Below, in pieces: positions 28,170 to 35,911 of a stretch of DNA of 43,799 bases; within the stretch, counting starts at the first letter, position 1; each line of letters begins with the position of its first letter. The notes below the pieces were generated by a model. The model was not told the origin of the DNA. It made no database searches and worked only from the letters and a program-made list of their open reading frames with translations. The stretch is from Candidatus Equicola faecalis (GTDB lineage Bacteria > Bacteroidota > Bacteroidia > Bacteroidales > Bacteroidaceae), in NCBI GenBank assembly GCA_018065185.1, contig JAGHTU010000008.1:1-43799 (forward strand), in the 5' to 3' direction. A program made the position numbers and the translations under genes.

Positions 28170-30237
28170 TTATGTTTATTTTGATTTGTCTGTCTCCTAT
28201 TTTAAGTGTGCCTGTGCCACCTGTGCTCCTGACGGAGATGTGATGGATATCCACCTTTATCCATATCTCTCCCCACGGTGTAGGCACTGTACCTTCCATC
28301 CATTGCAGTCCGCCGAGATGTGGGCATATCTCATACTCTTCATATCCTGGCGATGTGGGCTGGATGCCAAGGTAATATCGCCCCAAAAGATATATCGGAC
28401 TTGCTCCCCAAGCATGGCAGAGACTCTTTCCGTAAGGTCTGCCATACATGGCGAGGTGTTGCGTGCCATGCTCGTGAGGCACATATTTCTCCCAAAACGA
28501 TGTTGCGCCCTCCCCGAGCATACCGCCCCAATAGTCTTTCATCTCTTTCAGCACCTCATCCTGCATCCCTGCCATACACAATGCTTCAAGTTCATAGAAG
28601 CGCATGTATGGTGTGGTGATAGCCTCCACGTTGCTATTCAGCATGACATGCTTCATTATCTCCTCACGGCGTTCCCCGTCAACATATCCATAGAGCAGGG
28701 CAAACATATTCGGAAACTTCGTCACCATCGTGTTTAGATGCCTGTCTTCTATATTATGCAGGTATGCATGATGCTCATCGCTCCAAAATGTCTTTTCAAA
28801 CATCGTCCGCAGTTGCTGTGCCTGTCGCTGATAATCATTTTCCTTATCTCCGACAATTTCGGCACATAGTGCCATCGTCTCCAGAGCCTTGCAGAAGAGT
28901 ATCTGCTCAAAACACATCACACCGCGTTTGTGCATCGGGAAATCCACCCAGTCCACGAATATCCAGTCGTCCGGCTGTCCTTCTGCCATACCATTGCTGT
29001 CCGTGCGCTGCAGACAGTATTTCATTAGTGTCTGCATCTTCGGGTACATCTCGCGCACGAATGCCACATCGCCACTGAAAAGATAATAGTCGTAAACGCC
29101 CTTAAACCAATAGAACGTATAGTCCATTATGGTGTTGATATGTGCCGTCACAGGGTCTTTGCCACGCAATAGGCGCAGGGTGCGCTTCACGCAGTCAGAA
29201 TCGAATGACAGGTAGTAGTTCATCAAGAAACTCTGTACTGCATCTCCGCTCCACACCCATCGGTCGCGCTTTATGCCGTCCATGAAAAATTCGCGTGTGG
29301 TGAGTTGCATGGTATATGCCGAGACGTCCCAGATTCGGTTTACCTCTTCATCGTTACAATGAAATGTGCCACGATAGCCGTCTGTAGTATATTCGTAGAG
29401 CATTGACACATCACCGACGGCAACACCTCCCTGACATTTTATCATGACATATCGGAAAGCTTTACTGAATCGCAGCGTATAGTTTCCATCTTCGATATTG
29501 CCTTTTATGTTATGGCCGAGGTCGGTGATGGTATCGCCATCCACCGACAGGCGGTCTAATGTCTCACACCTTTGTTCATCTTGTGCCTCTTCTGCACTTT
29601 CGCCATAGAAAATATCTATCTTTCCTGTGCTAGTTATATCATGAAGCACGATATAGCCGAAAGTTTCGCAACCGAAATCATAGAGCACTCCGTTTGGTGT
29701 GGCCGAGTGTGCCACGGCATCCTGTGGTCTTGTCGGCAGACGGAACTGTGACGGGGGCTGGTTGCGGTCTGTGAAGTTCCAACATCCGATAGGCACATAA
29801 ACACCTGAGCCATGTGCATCACCATTCTCATCTATCCATATCTTGTCTTCGTATGTTACGCGCCACGAATCATCGCTACAGATGGTCTCGCCTTTTATGT
29901 ATATCGCAGGTGGCAGGCTTTGATTCACCACCTTTATACTTATCGTGTGTCTTCCCTGTGGCACGGTGATATGCTGTGGCATACCAAAGAGTTTCTCTCC
30001 GTCAATGGCAATGTTGTAGTCGCCTTCGACCATGACTTCTATTTCCTCTGCCGACGGGAGAGATACTTCCTTTCTGAACTCCACCATAGGATAGTGGCTA
30101 TCCTGTTTCCAGAATGGTGGCGACAGCGCTCCGCGCTCTGTACGCAGGTTGTTGAAGCGGTTTCCGAGCCATATCTCAAAATCTCCCGGATACCAAATCC
30201 ATTGACTGCCTAAAGTGTTATATAACTCACAACTCAT
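28144..30237 (-). CDS. GH78-type alpha-L-rhamnosidase
   Basis: The 697-residue enzyme has the rhamnosidase layout: N-terminal beta-sandwich domains (QWIWYPGDFEIW, FRKEVSLPSAEEIEVMVEGD, LYDFGCETFGYIVL), then an (alpha/alpha)6 barrel opening with DGIKRDRWVWSGDAVQSF, the equivalent of the family D..R.R..W.GD motif. PDDWIFVDW, TTPYMRFYELEAL, GATSFWEKY (candidate catalytic Glu) and LCHAWGASPIYLLGRYYLG follow. It would release terminal alpha-L-rhamnose. Unlike its three cluster partners it has no signal peptide: it starts MSCELYNTLGSQW, 6 bp after the upstream stop, so it may act in the cytoplasm or have lost its export signal. The first codons match a repeat phrase found elsewhere between genes. 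Confidence 0.85.
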   Translation of the reverse strand: MSCELYNTLGSQWIWYPGDFEIWLGNRFNNLRTERGALSPPFWKQDSHYPMVEFRKEVSLPSAEEIEVMVEGDYNIAIDGEKLFGMPQHITVPQGRHTISIKVVNQSLPPAIYIKGETICSDDSWRVTYEDKIWIDENGDAHGSGVYVPIGCWNFTDRNQPPSQFRLPTRPQDAVAHSATPNGVLYDFGCETFGYIVLHDITSTGKIDIFYGESAEEAQDEQRCETLDRLSVDGDTITDLGHNIKGNIEDGNYTLRFSKAFRYVMIKCQGGVAVGDVSMLYEYTTDGYRGTFHCNDEEVNRIWDVSAYTMQLTTREFFMDGIKRDRWVWSGDAVQSFLMNYYLSFDSDCVKRTLRLLRGKDPVTAHINTIMDYTFYWFKGVYDYYLFSGDVAFVREMYPKMQTLMKYCLQRTDSNGMAEGQPDDWIFVDWVDFPMHKRGVMCFEQILFCKALETMALCAEIVGDKENDYQRQAQQLRTMFEKTFWSDEHHAYLHNIEDRHLNTMVTKFPNMFALLYGYVDGERREEIMKHVMLNSNVEAITTPYMRFYELEALCMAGMQDEVLKEMKDYWGGMLGEGATSFWEKYVPHEHGTQHLAMYGRPYGKSLCHAWGASPIYLLGRYYLGIQPTSPGYEEYEICPHLGGLQWMEGTVPTPWGEIWIKVDIHHISVRSTGGTGTLKIGDRQIKININEEINIDY

Positions 30238-30243
30238 TTTCCG

Positions 30244-31986
30244 TTATTTTCGCCGTCCGGCATTTTTCACAATTTCTTCGCTTACCCGTGGACCATTGTT
30301 CTGCCAAGTGTTATCTGGTCCGTTGGCGTTTTGGAGGTATTTCTCACTCGGTGTCCAATTGTCCTGCACGGTGATATGAGCACTTCCTTCGTCTGTGTAA
30401 AGATAGAACCAATGCTCCGGGTCGTGAGCATAACCTGGGGTGTAGATGTCGCGCACCACATTTTCCTTTATCACTGTCCACGGTTGGTTGCCGAGTGTAT
30501 ATATCCCAGCCGTGTCGTACATGTGTCGGGCATAGTGATGAATAAGGTTTCCTACAATTTGATTATTACTCATCACGCATGGCTGTCTGTTCCAGCCCCA
30601 GCCCACAGAAATGCCTGTATATGACACATCATAAATCTCATTGTGCAACACCTGTAGTCCTTGAACGAACCCTGCGCAGATGCCTACGCATCCCCAGTCT
30701 TCATTTGCAACATCACGGATGAGACAATCCGAGATGGTTAGGTCCTTCGTTATCACCCGTTCATCCGCAGGGGAGTAAGGTAAATGTGCTTCATGCCCTT
30801 CTTCGCCGAAGGTACTGGCAAGGATGGCATTGCCTGAAATGTCGGTAAAAAGGCAGTTTTTTACTTCGCACGACTTTGTATAGAGATGAAAATCGAGGGC
30901 TGTGGCCCCCATGTGACGGAACGTACATTGCTGGAAACGTATGCCGTCGGCACAGTTCACCAGTACGGCTGCTGACGGTCTGCCCACCCATCCCTGGTTG
31001 TCTAATTTATGGTCGTCCACGCGCTCTATCTTCGGTTTCACCTTGTATGCTTCTATCATGTACATCCCTGCCTGCAGTGGTGCGTGTCCCTGATATGATG
31101 GTCGCATCCACGTTGATTCTTCAAAGGTAATACTTTCTATGCTCACGTTGCTCACACGTCTGTCGGGTGTTCCTTCCGTCTTGAATAATGTCTCTATGGC
31201 AGGCACTTCCACGCTGTTCATCGTCTCCCCTTCGTGAGGATAATAATACACGAGATGATTCCTTGTGTCAAGCCACCATTCGCCATGTGTGTCAAGGCAG
31301 TCCTGTGCCATAAGGTAGAATGCCGAGTTATGTCCGTCTGTCGTCACCATCGGCGACGGCCATGGGTGCATGAAGTGTACGTGGCTTTCTGGTTGGTGGA
31401 AGAAGACGGCTGCCGAATCGCCCTGAATGTCGATGCTACGGATGCGCAGGTTGGCGACGCACCACATCTCGTGCAGCACCATTTCAGCATCCTGCAAGTT
31501 TTTCAGTCCCCTCACCGCTACTTTCGGTACGTAGATACACTCTTTCTGTTTGTCAACAGATAGTATGCGGTGCATCTTCTCAAAATCCTGTACGTCACGC
31601 GCTCTTATGGCTTTCTTTCCATTAATATATAGCTGTCGAAACTCCAGTGGCTTGCCGTTGAACAGCGGTTGCGGTGCCACGAGGTATTTCCCCTTGCGTT
31701 TCCATCCTTCTATCTTTATGCCACCGCTTACGACGGTACCTTCCTGTCCTATTATCTGAGTGCCATTATCTTCCGGTCGGATGATTATGGGCTGACACAG
31801 ACGGAAAGTGCCTCCTTCAAGGATGATTCTAACATCTTTCACGCCCTCGTGAATCCTGTCAAGGCGCGACTGTTGCAACGCCTTTTCTATGGCAAACTCC
31901 CCATCAGCAGGACTGACGTGATAATCTTTTGCCCGTGCAATCACCCCAAGGGTCAAGCAGAGAATGAATGAAAGATACTTATACAT
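30244..31986 (-). CDS. Exported right-handed beta-helix glycosidase, GH141-like
   Basis: The 580-residue protein has a signal peptide (MYKYLSFILCLTLGVIARA) and a parallel beta-helix rich in short Asn/Gly turns (FRHMGATALDFHLYTKSCEV, NCLFTDISGNAILAS, DCLIRDV, NEIYDVSYTGISVGWGW). The early part has RIILEGGTFRL, EFRQLYINGKKAIRARD and EWWLDTRNHLVYYYPHEGE. These phrases are typical of GH141 (alpha-L-fucosidase or xylanase) and related GH120-like helices. In Bacteroides thetaiotaomicron a GH141 fucosidase lies beside a GH127 enzyme in a rhamnogalacturonan-II locus (from memory), and here too the GH127 gene is directly upstream, 13 bp away. The exact substrate cannot be read. Confidence 0.7.
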   Translation of the reverse strand: MYKYLSFILCLTLGVIARAKDYHVSPADGEFAIEKALQQSRLDRIHEGVKDVRIILEGGTFRLCQPIIIRPEDNGTQIIGQEGTVVSGGIKIEGWKRKGKYLVAPQPLFNGKPLEFRQLYINGKKAIRARDVQDFEKMHRILSVDKQKECIYVPKVAVRGLKNLQDAEMVLHEMWCVANLRIRSIDIQGDSAAVFFHQPESHVHFMHPWPSPMVTTDGHNSAFYLMAQDCLDTHGEWWLDTRNHLVYYYPHEGETMNSVEVPAIETLFKTEGTPDRRVSNVSIESITFEESTWMRPSYQGHAPLQAGMYMIEAYKVKPKIERVDDHKLDNQGWVGRPSAAVLVNCADGIRFQQCTFRHMGATALDFHLYTKSCEVKNCLFTDISGNAILASTFGEEGHEAHLPYSPADERVITKDLTISDCLIRDVANEDWGCVGICAGFVQGLQVLHNEIYDVSYTGISVGWGWNRQPCVMSNNQIVGNLIHHYARHMYDTAGIYTLGNQPWTVIKENVVRDIYTPGYAHDPEHWFYLYTDEGSAHITVQDNWTPSEKYLQNANGPDNTWQNNGPRVSEEIVKNAGRRK

Positions 31987-31999
31987 CTATCTTTGATTT

Positions 32000-34078
32000 T
32001 CAATCTTTAATTGCTACCGGCATCCACACCGTCATTTCACTTTTCCCACGATTGCCCCAAGCATAGTATGGGATAAGGCGTATTTTCATAGTACGTTTTT
32101 CCCTCACCTGTGTCAGTGGACGATAAAGCACCCCATTCCACGACTGGCTGTTGCGGTCGGTCACATCCGTTTCAAGTGCCATAATGCGACTCCCTTCAAT
32201 GGTGGTTTCCACAGGTGTGAACTCAGCATCGGCAGGGATGACGATATCGTCAATTCGATGCCCGTTCAGGTCCTGACTTTCGATGCAATAGATGAGTGGT
32301 CCGCGCTGCACAGCCACCTGTCCGCGTGCTTCCTCCACCAGTGGGTTGGCTTCTATCAGTCGCGTGCGCATTTCCATATCAAGGCATATCTCGTCTCCCT
32401 TTTTCCAAGTGCGGTTTATCTTTGCGTATCCTTTTTCTACGACTGGCTTTATGCTCTCACCATTCACCTGTATTTCGTATTTATCACACCACTCAGGGAT
32501 GCGCAGAGCAACCGCAAAGGTCTTTTTCCCTTTCAGTTGATTGATGTTGAGCCTTACTATGCCGTCCCACGGATATTCGGTTTGTTGCTGGAGAGTGATT
32601 TTTCCTATAGTATTGATTTCTGTTTGAAGATTGTTACTACCATACAGATTCACATATATAGCATCTTTTCCTACGGAGTAAGCATAGTCTTGCACTTGAC
32701 AAAGTGTGCGCAAAGTGTTTGGAGGACAACAGAAACAACTGATATATTCCTTCCTCTCTTTCGGCCAACGTAGGGTGTAAGGCAAGTCATCCGTCACTCG
32801 TAGCGGATTGGTATAGAAATAGCGTTTGCCATCAAGGCTGATGCCACAGAGAATGGAGTTAAAGAAGCAGTTTTCCACTAGGTCTGTATAACGTCCGTCA
32901 GCGGTAGCCTCAAACAGTCGCCAGTTGAGGAGCATGTTTCCGATGTTGGCGCAGGTCTCGTTATGAGCCGTAGATTGTGGCAACTGGTATGGACGTCCAT
33001 AGCTTTGATGCACTTTCTGTATTGAGTCGGGCTTGTAGCATGTTCCGTCTGGCGAGGTGCCGTCATAGAGTGCTCCACAAGCTCCGTTGATATACATTTT
33101 TCTCGTTACGATATCTTCCCATATTGCCGAGAGGTTGCGCATGAGTTGCTCCTCGCCTGTTTCCAAATAGAGGTCTGCCACTCCGGCATATAGATAGTTC
33201 GCACGCACAGCATGCCCCATGGCGTTGTGCTGGCTACGGAATGCGCTACGGTCTTGATTGTCATCTGTTCCACCCTCCACACTGCCACGAATGTCGATGA
33301 GTCGGTTTGCAAGGTCAAGATATTTCTTTTCTCCCGTCTCACGATACATTTCCACAGCCGCCATATAGTGTGATGGGCAGACAGCATTTTTGGCAAGATT
33401 ATCGGGATTGTTCTTTGCAAAATCGCAAAGGAAGTCGGCAGCCTTCTTACCCGCGTTGAAGAGAGTCATCTTCCCCGTTGCGCGCTTATGCATGATAGAT
33501 GCTGTGATGAGATGTCCGAGGTTGTAGGTCTCAAAGTTGAGTTTGTTTCCAAATGCTCCGTCTTTGCCTGTTCCCACGGCAGTCCCCACGATAGTGTTGT
33601 CCTGATCCTTTTCAAGATTGCCTTTGTTGAGTTCTATTATCACCACTGGCGTGTGTATGTATCCGTTTGGCATTTGTGACTTTACGACGCAGGAAATAAA
33701 ACGGTCCATAATCGCGTCCAACTCCTTGTCGTGCGTTACGGCATATACCGATGCTACTGCTTCAAGCCATTTATACATGTCTCCGTCATGGAAAGGAGGA
33801 CCGTGATGCTTACCTTTCTTTTCTCCCGAAGCCACAAGGAAATTGTGGAAGCCGTGTGAGCGGTCTGACTGCCATGTGTCCCACATCGCCCTGACTGATG
33901 TCTGGCTGAACACGTCGAAACGCTCTGCCCAAAAGCCTTGTGTCCAGTGTACGGCATCAATAGGCGTTGCCACAGCCATGGCGTGTGTACTGGCTTTCGT
34001 ATCGGTGATTCCTTTTGTCTGTGCCGTCACCATAGTAAACGATAAGCACAAAACCATTGTAAATAAGACTCTTCTCAT
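32000..34078 (-). CDS. GH127-family glycosidase (beta-L-arabinofuranosidase type)
   Basis: The 692-residue exported enzyme begins with MRRVLFTMVLCLSFTMVTAQ. The family zinc-thiolate site is recognisable: AHNETCANIGN supplies E374 and C376, and CFCCPPNT supplies C450 and C451, matching the Glu, Cys and Cys-Cys set of the characterised HypBA1 enzyme, where one of the paired Cys is the nucleophile. DGDMYKWLEAVA, ETYNLGHLITASI, SQHNAMGHAVRANYLYAG and VQRGPLIYCIES are further family blocks. Members remove beta-L-arabinofuranose; one RG-II homologue removes aceric acid. It is the first gene of the leftward carbohydrate unit and follows a strong promoter. Confidence 0.9.
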   Translation of the reverse strand: MRRVLFTMVLCLSFTMVTAQTKGITDTKASTHAMAVATPIDAVHWTQGFWAERFDVFSQTSVRAMWDTWQSDRSHGFHNFLVASGEKKGKHHGPPFHDGDMYKWLEAVASVYAVTHDKELDAIMDRFISCVVKSQMPNGYIHTPVVIIELNKGNLEKDQDNTIVGTAVGTGKDGAFGNKLNFETYNLGHLITASIMHKRATGKMTLFNAGKKAADFLCDFAKNNPDNLAKNAVCPSHYMAAVEMYRETGEKKYLDLANRLIDIRGSVEGGTDDNQDRSAFRSQHNAMGHAVRANYLYAGVADLYLETGEEQLMRNLSAIWEDIVTRKMYINGACGALYDGTSPDGTCYKPDSIQKVHQSYGRPYQLPQSTAHNETCANIGNMLLNWRLFEATADGRYTDLVENCFFNSILCGISLDGKRYFYTNPLRVTDDLPYTLRWPKERKEYISCFCCPPNTLRTLCQVQDYAYSVGKDAIYVNLYGSNNLQTEINTIGKITLQQQTEYPWDGIVRLNINQLKGKKTFAVALRIPEWCDKYEIQVNGESIKPVVEKGYAKINRTWKKGDEICLDMEMRTRLIEANPLVEEARGQVAVQRGPLIYCIESQDLNGHRIDDIVIPADAEFTPVETTIEGSRIMALETDVTDRNSQSWNGVLYRPLTQVREKRTMKIRLIPYYAWGNRGKSEMTVWMPVAIKD

Positions 34079-34106
34079 AGATTATGAATTATATTATATA
34101 TGTCTG

Positions 34107-34138
34107 CGAAATTAGTGCAAAGCGAATACAAAGCCAAA
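34107..34138 (-). promoter_or_regulatory. Promoter of the GH127-GH141-GH78-GH138 unit
   Basis: On the minus strand, TTTG (34138-34135), a 20-bp spacer and TAATTTCG (34114-34107) form a full promoter. The predicted start of transcription near 34100 gives a leader of about 22 nt before the ATG at 34078. The whole -33 to -7 text, TTTGGCTTT....TCGCTTTGCACTAATTTCG, is almost the same as at the mutS2 promoter and the promoter at the right end. No SusR-type or AraC-type regulator is adjacent. Confidence 0.8.
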
Positions 34139-34187
34139 TTTATTTTGTATTGCTGAAACGTATTTGAGAAGCCTCTTTAATGTTAGT

Positions 34188-34667
34188 TTAAGTGTGCTTT
34201 TTCAGTTTCTTTTTAGCCTCTGCTTGTGCATTTCTGGTGATTACTTCGCGGAATTTTATTCCAGAAGAGGCACGCACATAACCTCCTTTTGCTCCTTTAT
34301 CTCCTCCGAGATGGCGTAGAGCATGCCCCGGCGTCCAGTTGGCTGAAACATTCGTGATGTGGTCGTGAGGATTGTAGTTTGTAATCTTGTCTTCGCTCAC
34401 TCCTTCGCTTTGCAGAGTGACGAAGAATCGTCCCAAGTCGCCCAGTTTTACCGCGAATCCATCTTTCAGCACTCTTTTTAGTGCTTCAGGCAGTATGCGT
34501 AGTGCTTCGGCAAAAGTAAACGAGTCTTGATTGCCTGTCATTCTTGCCATTACTTTGGCAAGACCCTCAATATCCATTTCTCCATTTGCCTGTGCGATTG
34601 CATAATAAAGTTTTTCTTTACCACTCTTTTGTGGTGTTTGTTTTGGGTTTAGCGCGAAATTGATCAT
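34188..34667 (-). CDS. HU-like DNA-binding protein (Bacteroidetes HU-HIG family)
   Basis: The 159-residue basic protein starts with an HU-type part: KEKLYYAIAQANGEMDIEGLAKVMARMTG, then SFTFAEALRILPEALKRVLKDG and KLGDLGRFFVTLQSEG, the HU signature GDLGRF. The C-terminus carries a Gly/Lys-rich tail (GGDKGAKGGYVRASSGIKF then AEAKKKLKKHT). This is the Bacteroidetes 'HU domain fused to wHTH, Ig or Gly-rich motif' type. It probably binds DNA non-specifically. No clear promoter was seen upstream. The 22-bp tandem repeat lies about 100 bp upstream of its start. Confidence 0.85.
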   Translation of the reverse strand: MINFALNPKQTPQKSGKEKLYYAIAQANGEMDIEGLAKVMARMTGNQDSFTFAEALRILPEALKRVLKDGFAVKLGDLGRFFVTLQSEGVSEDKITNYNPHDHITNVSANWTPGHALRHLGGDKGAKGGYVRASSGIKFREVITRNAQAEAKKKLKKHT

Positions 34668-34735
34668 AATAAAATTACTGTTTATAACTATTAATAAATA
34701 AGATTATTTCCTTTTATGAATCGAGGTCTTTGCAT

Positions 34736-34904
34736 CGGAGCCTCGCCGTCTTCCGCTCGGAGCCTCTGAATCATCGCGACAAATTTACAAAATGATCGCG
34801 ATAATTTACTAAAATGATCGCGATAATTTACTAAAATGATCGCGATGATTTAATCAAATGATCGTGATCATTTGGAGGCTCTGTTGGTTTGACCTCGAGG
34901 CTCC
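34736..34904. repeat. 22-bp tandem repeat flanked by GAGCCTC/GAGGCTC inverted words
   Basis: Five units in exact 22-bp register occupy 34769-34790, 34791-34812, 34813-34834, 34835-34856 and 34857-34878. The consensus is AATGATCGCGATAATTTACT plus AA. Units 2 and 3 are identical; units 1, 4 and 5 have changes. Each has the near-palindrome TGATCGCGAT; the last contains the perfect inverted repeat AAATGATC-GT-GATCATTT. GGAGCCTC (34759-34766) precedes the array and GAGGCTC (34875-34881) and GAGGCTCC (34897-34904) close it. A related element with two units lies at 43529-43608. The 325-bp gap between the HU and exonuclease genes holds this array, an AT-rich run and a promoter; no gene is seen. Confidence 0.85.
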
Positions 34905-34938
34905 GTTGGTAAAAGGCTGATTTAATTATCAATTACCA

Positions 34939-34969
34939 ATTGTCAATTATCAATTATAACTTACCTTTG
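34939..34969 (+). promoter_or_regulatory. Promoter of the exonuclease III gene
   Basis: TACCTTTG at 34962-34969 is a good -7 box; ATTG at 34939-34942 is a weak -33 box 19 bp upstream. The spacer is part of an AT-rich run of repeated AATTATCAATTA/CAATTGTCAATT words (34921-34958). The coding start at 34993 is 24 nt downstream of the -7 box. Confidence 0.6.
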
Positions 34970-34992
34970 CACTTACAATAGATGAATTGCGT

Positions 34993-35805
34993 ATGAAACT
35001 GATATCTTGGAATGTTAATGGGTTACGGGCTATCGTAAACAAAGGTTTTGTGGAGAGTTTCAGGAAGTTTGATGCTGATTTCGTGTGTCTGCAAGAGACA
35101 AAGATGCAGGAGGGGCAACTTGATTTGGAGTTCGAGGGCTATCATAGCTATTGGAGTTATGCCGAGCGGCGCGGATATTCCGGCACATGTATCTTCACAC
35201 GTCACCAGCCATTGCGAGTGACGTATGGAATAGATGCTTCACTACTCGCGGCTCAAAACGCCGAACCGTCGGACGACTATCTCGAGATGCACCGCGAGGG
35301 GCGTGTGATAACGCTTGAGATGGAACATTTTTTCCTTGTGACCTGTTACACCCCTAATTCACAGGACGGGCTGAAGCGTCTGGCACTACGTATGCGATGG
35401 GAAGACGACTTCCGTCGTTATCTGAAACATCTGGAGGAGAAGAAACCTGTGGTGGTGTGTGGCGACCTTAACGTGGCGCATAAGGACATTGACCTCAAGA
35501 ACCCGAAGACAAACCATAACAACCCGGGATTTACTGACGAAGAACGCGCGAAGATGACAGAACTGCAGGAAAGCGGTTTTATCGACACATTCCGCTTCTT
35601 CTATCCCACGAGAGAAGATGCTTACAGCTGGTGGTCATACCGTTTTCATGCACGCGAGAAGAACGTCGGGTGGCGTATAGACTATTTCCTGTGTTCAAAG
35701 AGCCTTGAACAGCATCTCGCCGATGCCAAAATACTCGCCGACTTCGAGGGGTCAGACCATTGTCCGGTGGAGTTGGATATGGATTTTGTGAGTTATGAGT
35801 TATGA
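34993..35805 (+). CDS. xth: Exodeoxyribonuclease III (AP endonuclease)
   Basis: The 270-residue enzyme of the exonuclease-endonuclease-phosphatase fold cuts at abasic sites in base-excision repair. Motifs run in order: LISWNVNGLRA, VCLQETKM (metal Glu), CYTPNSQDG, VVCGDLNVAHKDIDL (catalytic Asp/Asn), WWSYRF, GWRIDYF and GSDHCPVELD (catalytic His). I start at the ATG at 34993; a TTG two codons upstream is in frame. The last residues (VSYEL) are encoded by a GTGAGTTATGAGTTATGA phrase that recurs as an intergenic repeat, so the C-terminus may have been extended by repeat DNA. Confidence 0.96.
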   Translation: MKLISWNVNGLRAIVNKGFVESFRKFDADFVCLQETKMQEGQLDLEFEGYHSYWSYAERRGYSGTCIFTRHQPLRVTYGIDASLLAAQNAEPSDDYLEMHREGRVITLEMEHFFLVTCYTPNSQDGLKRLALRMRWEDDFRRYLKHLEEKKPVVVCGDLNVAHKDIDLKNPKTNHNNPGFTDEERAKMTELQESGFIDTFRFFYPTREDAYSWWSYRFHAREKNVGWRIDYFLCSKSLEQHLADAKILADFEGSDHCPVELDMDFVSYEL

Positions 35806-35911
35806 GGACTCCGAGCTGTGCTCGCCTGAGCACCCACTGGAGCGCAAGAATGATTTTTCCTTTAGGCGCAGAGCATATAACTTATAGCTTTAGAGGGGGC
35901 TTTAACCTCTA

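Noticed and set aside
34769..34878. Possible CRISPR array
   Set aside because: The units are contiguous 22-bp repeats with no spacers between them, and no cas gene is nearby.
35818..35833. GTGCTC/GAGCAC hairpin after the exonuclease gene as a terminator
   Set aside because: The stem is good, but no run of T follows, so intrinsic termination is not supported.
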